NCBI GenBank assembly: GCA_022376465.1
Contig: JACDTU010000016.1
Span: 682,001 to 746,000 of the forward strand
From: Cubamyces lactineus
Lineage: Eukaryota > Basidiomycota > Agaricomycetes > Polyporales > Polyporaceae
Direction: 5' to 3'
Length of the DNA: 64,000 nucleotides
A program made the translations under genes and the position numbers. This document shows, piece after piece, positions 46,727 through 57,455 of the stretch (positions are counted from its first letter, which is position 1; each line of letters starts with the position of its first letter). The notes below the pieces were generated by a model. It ran no database searches, had not been told where the DNA came from, and saw only the letters and a program-made list of their open reading frames with translations.

Positions 46727-48361
46727 GCGGTCCATCGGGTGGGTGCAGGGCAGATCAGAGCACGGACCTGCCCGTACCGCTTCATCTGCTCTTGACGTAG
46801 CAGTGCGAGCGCACCTGAGTGGTTATTGAACCACTTGATGATCTCGAGCGCTGTGTCGAGGACTGAGACAGCCGGTGTTTTGAGCTTGAGGTAGTCTCCA
46901 ACAGTTAGGCGGATCTAGAGTGAGTATCAGCATTGAACAAACGCAGGAGGGCATATGACAGCTTACCTGATGAGACCAACAGTGTGGAGTTGCTAAATCC
47001 GGTCGCTTCATCTTCAGAAGACGTCGCATCTTCGCACAGTCCCCTCCTCCATCAGTGCACCACGCCGCCAGAATCACCTTGAGAACCTTCTCGCAGAACT
47101 CAATCTCTGCATCGACGATCTTGAGGAGATTCTCCGCGGTCTTTGGTTGCTCGGTAACGTCATGCGAATGGAGGATGTAGGGCTGAAAGACTGAATTAGT
47201 ACTGCGGGCCAAGGAACTGCGCAGATTCTGGACTCACATCATACTCCGCATTGATCATGGACGCAATGATTGATGTCTTCGCAATGCTCTTCCATCCATC
47301 AGACTGCCCGGTACCGTAGCGCCCCTGCAGGTGAGTCTTCATGCCGTCGATAATACGATCCGCTTCGGCATCCAAGATGCGACCTGAGACTGCATGCCGG
47401 GTAGGGAGAGATGCTCCAGGAACCCATTTGTTGAAGAAGTGCTGCCAGTACGGGAGCTCTGTGACCCGGAACGCGCAGTTGCCTGCCAAGAGGAGCTTGC
47501 AGAAATCCGTTTGGAACTCCTGGGCTAGGCGGGGAGGAAAGGGGTGAACGGAGTCACCCATGCCTAGATGATCAGCGTAGAGCGATTCCTCCTGGTCTCG
47601 TCCACGTTTTGCTGATGGGCAGGGAGAGGAGTCAAGGTTGGACGAAGACGCGCTGAGGGTATAAGCGAGAGTAGGGGCAGGGTGAGAAAGACCCTGAGGC
47701 GATACACGGAAGGTGTCCATGCGAGATAGCGGCCTGCCGGTGCTGCCAGGAATAGCAAGTGGCGTCAGAATCCGAGCTGGGCGGTTCTCCTTGCTGAGAG
47801 GTTGAGCCTTTGGAGCCCGCGGATGCCGGTGCTCCTTGAGACGAGCCGCATGGAGATTGATCTCATTGCCGGCATGCCTGCAAGAAGCAAGGTGGGATAT
47901 GAGGTTGTTGAGCTTTGAAGTGATTGGCTTTGGGTGCATGGTCGTCGGGTTCTCGAGTACTGATACATGCGGCATATGCCAGATTAGATTTTCGGATCCA
48001 AGGAATGCTCAGAATCCGGGTACGTACTCTGGGCCTGGATATCCTCTGGCGTACGGAGAATATTTGATTCCCGAGATGTGAACCGTCTGACGTCCTCCTT
48101 TCGAGTAACCTCGACCTGGACTTCAAGGCAAAATTTGCACCATAAGTTCCAGTGCGACTTGTTCTGTCCGGGACGGGTCTTGTTTCCTAAGAACTTTTCC
48201 TTGGCCCAGATGTCATTGCCTTTCTTGTCCCCGAGCACAGGTAGCAGCATTTTAGTGAGGTTGTAGAGTATGGAGAAGGATGGAATTGCATTCCCCGCCT
48301 AACGACTACAGGCCCTTGGTACTCGGTACAATACTTCATACTCGCCAGGCATCCCGGATAT

Positions 48362-48466
48362 ATCACGTGCTGACCTTTGACCTGTGGTCATGACACGGTC
48401 ATGAACTGACCGTCTCCAACCCTGACCATTTGGTCATGACCTTGAACTTGACTCGTACCAACACTG
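48362..48466 (-). repeat. right terminal and subterminal repeats of hAT
   Basis: Right half of the 13-bp inverted repeat (48362-48374), two exact GTCATGAC palindromes plus one variant, and the terminal CAACACTG (48459-48466). Confidence 0.85.
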
Positions 48467-48474
48467 CCTGCAAG
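48467..48474 (+). repeat. 8-bp target site duplication, right copy
   Basis: CCTGCAAG, identical to 43981-43988. Confidence 0.95.
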
Positions 48475-48541
48475 GACTTTCTGTGCGAATCCTCGATACC
48501 ATGTATTCTCTCGTTATAATGCGTAGGAAAGGCCGCTCAGC

Positions 48542-48619
48542 GGCGCTATAGTGTAGTGGTTATCACTTGGGATTCTGAAGAGTGTTCCCAAAACCCAGGT
48601 TCGAGCCCTGGTAGCGCCT
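48542..48619 (+). tRNA. tRNA-Gln (CTG) with very short intron
   Basis: A 7-bp acceptor stem (GGCGCTA/TAGCGCC), a D arm, a T arm CCAGG-TTCGAGC-CCTGG and anticodon stem TGGGA/TCCCA. The loop reads TTCTGA with CTG as anticodon, and about 6 extra nt before the 3' stem are best explained as an intron. A T5 run at 48632-48636 fits Pol III termination. Confidence 0.85.
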
Positions 48620-49296
48620 CGATCCTTTCAGTTTTTGTTTTGGCTTCTCTTGCAAATTCATTCACTCACGGCGACTTCCACCTCTTGATGATCGACTCAG
48701 TGGAAGGGCTAAGTCTGCCGTAAATTGTCTGTCTTGATTCATGGTAGCGTTGCACATCCGCACAACCTCGCCAAGTCCGACCAGCCATATCTAGATGAAT
48801 TGAATTTTCAAGAAACATCTTGGGAGCAAGCAATGCCATCAAGGCGCATGCTTCCGGGCCAGATGCTGTCCAGGCGTGAAAATACGCTGCTGGTGCGAGA
48901 ATCACATGGAAGGAGTGAGCGTACTTATTGACCTTGAACGGAGGCTGTGCGGCCAACGTCAAGCGAGCGCTTCTCTTGCTGAGTCTGTAAACGACGCCAC
49001 CCAGCCTTGCGTCACCGGCTTCGCCATTGGCGCGCTCGAGTCGTTGAACGTGCTTACCGCCACCACAACCATTACGCAGGTAAGTCATACAAACGATGCA
49101 CTCGTATGTTAGAAAGGACATGTACTAAACGCAGAGGCATATGTATATCTAGGTCCTGCGAAAGCAAGGATTCTCGAACTTGATCTACGCGAGCTAACAA
49201 GTTCGACTCGTTGGGCAATCACCCTCTTACGGAACATCAACAGCTCAGCCCTAGAATCACATTCTTGCCTTCTGAACGGATACAGATCATAGACAG
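48620..49296. other. upstream of acyltransferase, marginal exons
   Basis: A plus-strand segment starting at an ATG near 48905 and ending at a perfect CAG/GTAAGT donor (about 49080) could splice to 49137-49285 and stop there. A minus-strand frame (48666-49121) competes for the same DNA. Neither shows a domain. Part may be the 5' UTR of the acyltransferase gene. Confidence 0.3.
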
Positions 49297-51738
49297 ATGC
49301 CTTACAAGTCCAACGGCCACCTCCGTATCCCAGAAGGGAGCCCGGACACACCCGCGTCATACTACTATGGCGAGGATGACATCCACCCGCCCGAACCGGA
49401 GGAGATTGAGGAGAAACTGCGGAAGGTAGGGGGAATGGGTGAGGCTGCCGCCCGTCTCGTCGACCGTATCGCGCACGAGGCGGAAGAACGGAAACATATG
49501 ATCGGAGGAGTCGACCAACTGTGGATCATGCTTTCTGACACCGCAGACTTTAACCCAGTACGTCCGCGACGTAATACAACCGTATGAGGATGCGCGAAAC
49601 TGATAACTCTTGCAGGCGTGTACCTCCGTTTTCACTATGCGAGATCGTGTCACTGTGGAAATGATGGCCGAGGTAAGAGCGTGTGCTGACGGGACGATCT
49701 AGAGCACTGCTAACACATGTGGTTCAGCAATTGACAAGACAGTCTGAGAAGTTCCCGAGGTACCGGCAGAGACTGGACTCCACCGGTAGGTTACTTCACG
49801 GTGCAACCTTCGTCGACGACTCCGACTTCAACATCATGAACCATATCCGGGCTCGTCGCCTTCCTGAACCCGCGGGGAAGAAGGAGCTGGATGCTCTGGT
49901 AGGATTTCCTTACATCAAAGTGCCATCACAGTGCCTAATCCGTGATACGAAGGTGGGCGAGGTCATTGCTGAGCCATGGGATCTGTCACGCCCACTCTGG
50001 GACACGGTCATAGTCGAGAACTACCATGACGAGGATGGCGCAGTCTGTGCCATCATTGCTCGAGGGTGCGTTGGAGATATCTGTCACGAGTACTTTGCGA
50101 CTGCTGACGATCTATCAGACACCACACGCTCGCAGATGGCCAAGGCTTTGTGATCAGCCAGCTTTATATGACCTCGTACTACGACGACCTCCGGCAGATG
50201 ATGGACGGAGCAGCGACCAAGCTTCACAAAGCCAAACGAGGGCAGCTCCTACCCTCAGAATACAACGCCTCCCTTGCGCCCCTCGACCCATACGCATCCT
50301 ATACACTCACTGCGCCGTTTATCCAGCTTTTCCTCGGGCTCCTCTTCTGGCTCTCTCAGCTGAGCACTACGGTCTTCTCGGTCTTCTGGAGTACGTACCA
50401 AGCGCTGCGTATGGTCGCTTTCTTCTTCTTCACCTTCTGGCGAATCGAGATGGTCGTCGACGAGCAGCCCACGAACGCTCGCACGGCGCAGCGCGAGCTC
50501 TCGAGCTCACGCGTGTTCAGCATGCAAGAGGTGAAGCTATGTCAGCAGGCGTTTTCGGGGCCGCGGCCAGGATTCGCGGTCGCCGGTGTGCCAAAGGACC
50601 AAAGGAAGAACGTGCGGAGCAAGGTGAAGCATGTCACCTTGAACGACGTCGTGTGCTCTGTTATGGCGGACGTCCTGGGTGAAGAAATCAGGAACAAGCC
50701 TGCGCCGCGCAGTATATGGGGCAAGGCCAAGCGGTCGATCAATCATATCCTCCCTTCCCCGGTGCCATTGTTCATGTACGTCTGCTCTCTCATTCGTCCT
50801 GATGGCTCGCACAGGCTGGCGCGCTAACATTCGGAATGGCACCATACCTCCAGTCCGATCAGCATCCGCGCCCCGGGCGATTGGTCAATGCGAAACCTCT
50901 CGACCGGCGCGAACGTCTACCTCCCACCTTCGCGCACGCTCATGCCTGACATCTCCGTCCGTGAGCTGCATGCACACATCCACCGATGCCGATACGAGCT
51001 CTCGCTGTTCAAGCATAGCCTCTGGCCGCGGTTCTGCTTCCATGTATTGCAGCTCTCCGGGCAGGCGCCCGTCCTGTTCCCGCTCTCGTGGTTCCCAAAG
51101 AGCAAGGAGGACAAAATGCTCGTGCGGCTCATGCGGCGATGGGTCGTCAAGCCGATCGCGGATGCGTGTTTGCAATCCTGTGAGTCGCACACGTATCGTC
51201 GTATCTAGTGCGGGTCGCCGCTAGATCGAACGCTGACTGTCATTTATCTGAATGCTCTCGCAGTCGCTGCTATCTTGACAAAGTGAGCATCGCATCGGCA
51301 AGTGGCATGGCGATGGGGCGTATCTCTAATGTTTACTCTGCAGCGTCCCTGGACCTGCGAAACGGCCGATCACGATGGCAGGCGTCGAAGTTGCCAAATG
51401 GGCAGCGCTCCCACCTCAAGGCGGCGCAGGTACGTTGCAAATCAACACCTCCCCATCAGCCCATCCACGACCGTACCTTCTCCCCCTCATCTTCCCATCT
51501 CTCCACCTCCGCGACCCTTTCCCGCCCTCCGTCTCACGCTGACCGCGATCAATTCGCCCTGCACACAGGCACGATCGGCATCGGGGTCATCTCGTACGCA
51601 GGCGGGATTTCCATCGCGGTCTCAGCGGACAGTGTTCCTGGCTCGGAGGGCGTCACACGCCGGATCTGCGAGAGCTTCGAGCGGCGGTTCGCGCTCTACG
51701 TCGCGCGCGCGAAGGAGGTGCTTGACCACCAGGACTAA
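49297..51738 (+). CDS. WS/DGAT-type O-acyltransferase (WSD1-like)
   Basis: Nine exons (49297-49557, 49616-49672, 49728-49898, 49953-50065, 50119-50775, 50854-51179, 51264-51282, 51344-51429, 51569-51738) give 619 residues. The catalytic HHxxxDG motif is present as HHTLADG at residues 202-208, rebuilt across an intron. The upstream block PWDLSRPLWD and the C-terminal LTNVPGP motif are also diagnostic. A hydrophobic segment at about 265-308 suggests membrane association. Family members transfer acyl groups from acyl-CoA to long-chain alcohols or diacylglycerol, making wax esters or triacylglycerol; the substrate here is unknown. One coding exon is only 19 nt and lies just before LTNVPGP. Confidence 0.9.
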
Positions 51739-52037
51739 TCGTTGTTGTCGCTGCTTCGAGAGGTTCGGTATGAATTTATCAGCGACTGGATCCAGAGGAA
51801 TGAAGGGACATGGAGGCAATGCGGATGCAATTTTGTCCAGTACATACGTGCATGGTTCTGTGTATAGTGTATGTACGGGTAGGAGATACCACAATACCCA
51901 ATAATGTCGCATCAGTTTACAATATACACACGGGAACAAGGCGTTACGATTGAGACTTCCAGGGGACATTCGGGCATAGCACAAGAATCAAACAGGGGAA
52001 ACATGACAGAAGAGACCTTCGGTCGCTCCAGATCTAC

Positions 52038-53463
52038 TCACCCCACGGCCACATCCAAGGTAATCCCCTCCTGTTCGAATGGCGCTAACATTGGCATCAA
52101 GATGCTCTCCTTATCCTTCACGAACTGCTCTCGCGCTTCCTCCAAACTAAACATTCGCGGGTGCGGTTCAATTATAGCCGAGATCATGAAGTGGATATCC
52201 AGGTTTGCAAACCTCGGACAGCGACGCTGCATTCCTGACTGGGGACCAGCTCTGGCCACGTCGACGCAAGCCTGCGCGAGGCGCGCGAACGCGGCGCCGC
52301 ACCCGGAGAGCCAGTCGACGGGGTTGAAGAAGACGAGCGAAAGACGCTCGAGGTCAGGGCACGGGGGGCTACCGGGTGTAGAGAGGACGTCCGCGAGGCT
52401 GCTGAGGAAAAACTGCGGTTCCGCAAGGGGCACGGGGTGCGGCGGAGTAAACCAGGACCAGTCCTGGTTGCGTACGTGCATGGAGTAGGCGAACGTGCAG
52501 TCGAAGTGGAGACGCAAAGAGCGCAGCGCCCTGCATTTTCTCAGACCCGAGCAGAATTGCTGCACGAGAGCGCCTGATGATACGCAACATCAGTCACCGA
52601 GAGCGTGAGTAGGGTTCTCGATGCATTAGTTGGAGGTGATTCTAAGACGTACGGCTATGGGTGGTATCGATGCGCTGGTTCCTTCCTACGAATTGATTCA
52701 ACGTGAAGCCGAGATGGGACAACTGAGGGGTGAAGGATGGCATTCGAAGTATCGTATCCGGATGAACGTGGCGGGTCCAATTGGTGGGAGTGGCTGCCTG
52801 TATCTCAAATGACCGCAGGGATAGAGCATGACGCGATCCTTCAAGGGCTGCTATAATTTCCCGTAACCATGCGCTCTGTATGTCGTGTCCTTTCACGATC
52901 GAGAGAACTCGGAGATGGGGTGGGTTCTGCGACCTTGCTGCAGTGTTGAGCGACGTCAACTTGACAATTTGGTTCAACGACGGGTAGACGTCTATCGAGA
53001 TGTGTTCGACATCAGGAGTCCATTGGTATCTTCTGTGTATGTCCGAAAGGCGCAATTCCTCGAGCGTGGGGCAAGAGTCGATAAGGTCGAGAAGCTGAGA
53101 CAAGGCGTCTTCGTGTAGAGTGCGAAGCGTGAGGGAGCGCAGAGATGGGAACCACGCGCAGAGTTTGAAGATGTATCTGACCGAATACCTGCCAGGACCA
53201 CAGTCGAAATTAACAGAACGGACGTAGGCTCGGATTTCTGGGCTGCGTTTGAGGATTTCAAACAGCTTGGCAACCTCAACAATCACTCGAGAGTCTTTGC
53301 CCTTCCCAATCACGACGTCTCGCCAAATGAGTGATCGACAAGCGGGGAGAAAGGTATGGCACAGGAGCGAGCATGATGCAATGGTCCGGTAGTCGACGCG
53401 GGCATCCAATGACTTGATCACAGCCTCGATCGTCTCGATGGGCAAAACCGGCGACCGTGCCAT
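52038..53463 (-). CDS. F-box-like protein with leucine-rich region, copy 1
   Basis: Two exons (53463-52653 and 52573-52038) give 448 residues. The N-terminal 45 residues are F-box-like (LPIETIEAVIKSLD ... SLLCHTFLPACRSLIWRDVV). Helical Leu-rich segments follow (PSLRSLTLRTL, PTLEELRLSD, CRALRSLRLHF, PDLERLSLVFFNPVDWLS). F-box proteins bind Skp1 and present substrates to an SCF ubiquitin ligase; the substrate is unknown. An upstream in-frame ATG at about 53535 could extend the N-terminus. It is closely paralogous to the gene at 54406-55794, with the intron at the same place and phase. Confidence 0.82.
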
Positions 53464-54405
53464 GTTAATGTCTGCAAGGAAATGTCTCTCTAGAGCGTAG
53501 AGCTCGTTGTATACTAGGAGTAGAGGTCTCAACACTGGAAGTCGAATGGTGATGATGACTTACATAGAAGCTCTGTGGCAATCCTGAAAGGCTTCACTAC
53601 TCGCGAACCCGCTTCACGATAGTAGATGCGCAACGTCGGTAATACCAACGCACAGAGTAGTCAATCCAAACGTCACAGAGGGAAGAACAGAAGATAGGTA
53701 GGGTGAGGTGGCTCACCTGAGCCTCATGTATAACGGACTTCGGCAAAGGGCGCGTATCGAATGAGCGTTCAAATACCACACGTGAACAACAAGTCTTTGA
53801 GAAGAGATTACAAAGTACTTACATTATCCTCGTCGCAGTGACTGTGGGCGTAGCAAAGGTCTCCCAATTGTGGCAAATACTGCTGTGAGCACGAGTACGA
53901 GGACGCCCGCGCCACTAGTAAAACTGGCGACAGTCACTCGCCCCCATAGATCTGCTCGTACCAGTGTTGTCAAAATGGACTGATGCCACCCGGTCAATGG
54001 CGTGTGAACTCCGTCAAATCTTCAGGGAATCGGATGAGACCTTCAGGCATTGTAGAACAGGTCAAAACCAGAAGGGAGACCGCAAAGATCAGCCCATAGT
54101 TATGATAGACAGTGCTGGATTACGCTGCCGTTTTCTGGGAGTACTGCTGCTATGAAGTGGCGGTACTATGACATCGACAGTTGGTCTATAGATCTTTGAC
54201 TTCTCGGAAGAGTTCAATATTGAGATCTAGTGAGGTCTGGACAGAAGCCACAAGAATCGAGCAGGTGCTTTATTATACGAGATAATACCTCCAATGGCAT
54301 AGATGGCGCATGCGAGGAGTACTGTCAAAGAGGTAAGTAGTTGTCATACGTCTTTATTATGCGTACCTGAACGTTGTTCTCCTGAAGCCCGGCGACCTCA
54401 GGTAC
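53464..54405. other. intergenic between F-box paralogues
   Basis: No gene is seen. A 60-codon minus-strand frame (53597-53779) has no support beyond being open. Confidence 0.5.
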
Positions 54406-55794
54406 TCAGTCCATGGAGACATTCACCACGATCCCTCTACGTTCGAATGGCGCCAGCATCGGCAACAGTAGCCTCTTCCTGTCACGCACAAACTCCTCAT
54501 GCGCCTCCTGCAAACTCATCTCTTGCGACAGCGGTGTGACTATAGCCGTAATCATGAAGCGGAGCTGGAGGCTTCCGAATTTCGGATAGCGTCGCTGCAT
54601 GCTTGAGCGCTCGGCACCGTCCAGCCCGGTACAAGCCTGCGCGAGGTGCTTAAAGGAAGGTCCGCATTCTGAGAGCCAATCGACGGGGTTGAGGAATATG
54701 AACGAGAGGCGCTCCAGGTCAGGGCACGGAGGGGCGTCGGGTGCCGAGAGGACGTCCGCGAGGGCATTGAGGAAGAACGATGGTTCTGTGAGAGGCACGG
54801 GTAGGGCGACTCCGCCCTTGGGTCCAGCAAACTGGCGCATAACGAAGGCATGTGCACAATCGAACTGGAGTCGCAGAGAGCGTAACGAACTACATCTCTT
54901 CAGATCTGAGAGGAATCGCTGTAAGTTCGCGCCTAAACGAAAAGGTAACGATGTCGCCATGTAAGCGGAAATCCATGAGGTGGTTGATTGTTATGGACAC
55001 GTACGACTGCTATTGGCATCGATCAAATCGTCCATGCCTACAAACTGGTCGAAAGCAAACCCGAGGTGGGTTAGCCGAGGCGCGAAGGATGGCACTTGAG
55101 GTAGTGTATTCGGGCTGCAGTCTCCCCTCCCTTTGGTCCGTGTGACAGCCAGCATATCCAAGGACTCCAGGGACGAAGAATGTCGCGAGCGTTCAAGGGC
55201 GGAAAGCAGTTCACGGAGAGCTGTGCTCTGAGCGCCGAGTCCTTGAACGACAGAGAAGGCTCGGAGATGGGGCTTGCCGCGCTTCCTTGCGATGTCGCTG
55301 GTCGAAGTGGACTTGTCAATTTCTTTACATGACGGAAAGACATCCGTGGAAATGGATAGCAGCATGGTGTCCCTGCGTACGTTACGGAGGTGCAGCTCCT
55401 CGAGCGTGGGAATAGAGTCGATGAAAGTGAGAAGCTCAGGCAAGGCGCCAACGCCTACATTGCGCATCGTGAGCGAACGCAGCGATGGAAAGAATGCACA
55501 GAAATCGACGGCATGTTTGATCGAGAGCTTGGGGGGATGGCCACAATCAAGCGTGAATGAACGGACGTAGAGTCGAATATCTGGGCTGTGCTTGAGAATT
55601 TTGAACAACTCGGCGATCTCGACATCGATCCGGGGGTATTCGCCCTTTCCAATCACGACGTGTTGCCAAAGAAGTGTCCGACAAGCAGGGAGAAGGGCGC
55701 GGCATAACAGAGAGCACGTTAAGGTGGTCTGGACGTCTGAGTCGAGAAGCTTGATCACGTTTTCAATTGTCTCTATAGGCAAAGATGGCAGCAT
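54406..55794 (-). CDS. F-box-like protein with leucine-rich region, copy 2
   Basis: Exons 55794-55005 and 54932-54406 give 438 residues. The F-box-like start is LPIETIENVIKLLDSD ... LLCRALLPACRTLLWQHVVIG. The same Leu-rich blocks as copy 1 follow (FFPSLRSLTMRNV, PTLEELHLRNV, LRSLRLQFDC, DLERLSFIFLNPVDWLSECG), and the C-terminus LLPMLAPFERRGIVV matches copy 1. The phase-1 intron follows the same residue as in copy 1. This is a tandem duplicate that has diverged well beyond a recent event. An earlier in-frame ATG (55869) is possible. Confidence 0.82.
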
Positions 55795-57455
55795 GACAGC
55801 AGGGAAGCTCCTGTTGTATACCACCTGAGGATGTCCACGAGACCCTTCAAGTTTACGAGCCCGTATCACAAGAGAATCGGGTCGGATTGCACCAGCTGCA
55901 GCGTAACGAGGTGGTGACGCTGAAATGCTGAAAAATAGACGATATCATTCGTACCTATGTCTCGGATAGGTGGTTTGCGAGCTTACTCTCAAGCTCAGGA
56001 CTAGTGTACCGTCGTGCCGAGTCCAGACGCCAGTAGTAGCGATTGGTGAGGGCTTGGATGACTTTTTGGTCGAAAGGCTGAGAACTCGGAGAATTTCTTA
56101 CCCGTCGCAGCGCACAGGAGGAGTGAAACTTAAAAGACTCAGATACCTCACATATCGGAGTCTCAATAACTGATACTGCCAATACCCAATACTTAGTTCT
56201 AAGTTGGGTCAGATTATCGTCAATTTCGGAGTTGGTAGGTAACTCACGCAGACCTCAGGCTCTCAATCAGCAACTTGCCACCCTCTAGCACAAACGATTG
56301 GTGAGTCCTCGAAAAGTCAAATATCGTCTCATGCCTTCGTATCACCCTGGCCACTGAATATACAGAATAGGAGGAAGGTCACTCCAAGCAATACGCGCAT
56401 GCAGATAGATTCACCTACAGGACTCGTCGTCATCATTGGGTTCGCTGCTACTACCGGGAGACTCTTGCTGTTATCGGAGGCAAGGCGTGACGCCTATTAT
56501 CGCTCTCTCCGCGTACCCGCCGAGCATGGCATCAAAGTGCATGCTACTATGCATGTGAGCCCGTCGCTGAGGCTTAGCGAGACGAATATGAAACGCGATA
56601 CAGATACTGCGAACTTACCAACGACTTGGAATTGTAATCCCTGAAACGTACTAGTACTGTGAGTATTGTTACCATCAATATGTTGTACCTATTACTACTA
56701 GTGTTGCATAGTTGTGGCGGCACCGAGCTGCTTGAGCATGAATCGGTGTACGGGTCGTGCCACTACTCTTAGTACGTGGCTGCCACCACCAGGGGTTTAT
56801 TACCCTGCCATTTGACCCACCTGACGGCATTCTCACTAGACTATGCGTTCTTGGTGCAGATGTGAGTAAGTTTGAGCCGTTCCCAGATGAATTCGCAGTC
56901 ATAACAGATATCTGAACATTGCCCATGTCTTGCAGCGTTCCTGACTCCGTTTGATGCGATTGTCATATCGAGGTGGAGAACCGTGGGTCGTGTGTTTCAT
57001 CACATATGACCGTGAGGTCCTCCCATTCCCGTGGCGAAGGCTATGCACCGGGGCGTCCGGCATATTTGTTATGACTCAACGTCAACCCTGGTGGGTTCAC
57101 CTCTAGTCTCTCGACTGGTGTATATGGTGACATTGCACGGATGCGTGGCGTCCCATACTCGCTCGCGATCTGCTTGATGCATGGACCATTCGCCTGTCAC
57201 TCGGTAGCGCTCACTCGTCACCGTATGAAGTGCCCGGATCACGAGAATGCCTCCTCGACTCTGCCAGACTGGACGCGGGTTTTGCAGGTTCCGACGATGC
57301 AGCCGTCAACGCCACTTGTGCTATCGAACCTGCCGCCACCCAGGCACACCGCCACCGGGCGACAGATATAAGGGTGAGTGTGCAGGTCTGCGAGGACGCG
57401 GGTGCGCCATCTCGAGCACACAACTCTGACTCTTGGACGGCAGACTCCTCTTCCA
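55795..57455. other. intergenic, no gene seen
   Basis: Holds the promoters of the second F-box gene (-) and of the carboxylesterase gene (+), whose TATAAG at about 57366 fits a start at 57456. Open frames such as 56399-56644 (+) are unsupported. Confidence 0.45.

Larger units (their letters stand above)
44214..48250 (-). pseudogene. hAT transposase, broken twice
   Basis: Exons 48250-48028, 47959-47238, 47182-46967, 46914-46727 continued at 45686-45513, 45459-45021 and 44969-44214 join in phase to 906 codons when the nested insertion is left out. The N-terminus carries a BED-type finger (WCKFC ... HLASC). The middle has the RNase-H-like region (CTDGGGDCAKMRRLL, HCWSHQ, PAPTRWTAHY). The C-terminus has the hAT dimerisation block (NSAGVERLFSLMG). 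Two lesions are visible: a 1035-bp insertion splitting TRWTA from HY, and an in-frame TGA at 45288-45290 where related proteins have Arg before WKKAG. This copy should not make active transposase, though its ends look competent for cross-mobilisation. Confidence 0.93.
43989..48466 (-). mobile_element. hAT-superfamily DNA transposon, complete ends
   Basis: The element is 4478 bp, bounded by terminal inverted repeats CAGTGTTG at both ends and a perfect 8-bp duplication CCTGCAAG outside them. Subterminal regions at both ends carry copies of the palindrome GTCATGAC (44008, 44021, 44050; 48387, 48433) and a perfect 13-bp inverted repeat GTCAGCACGTGAT (44069-44081 with 48362-48374). The interior encodes a BED-finger/hAT-dimerisation transposase on the minus strand. 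The size includes a nested 1.03-kb insertion. It sits between an orphan gene's 3' end and a tRNA-Gln gene. Confidence 0.95.

Noticed and set aside
46254..46829. 191-codon plus frame at the edge of the nested element
   Set aside because: Runs out of the insertion into antisense of the transposase and has no domain.
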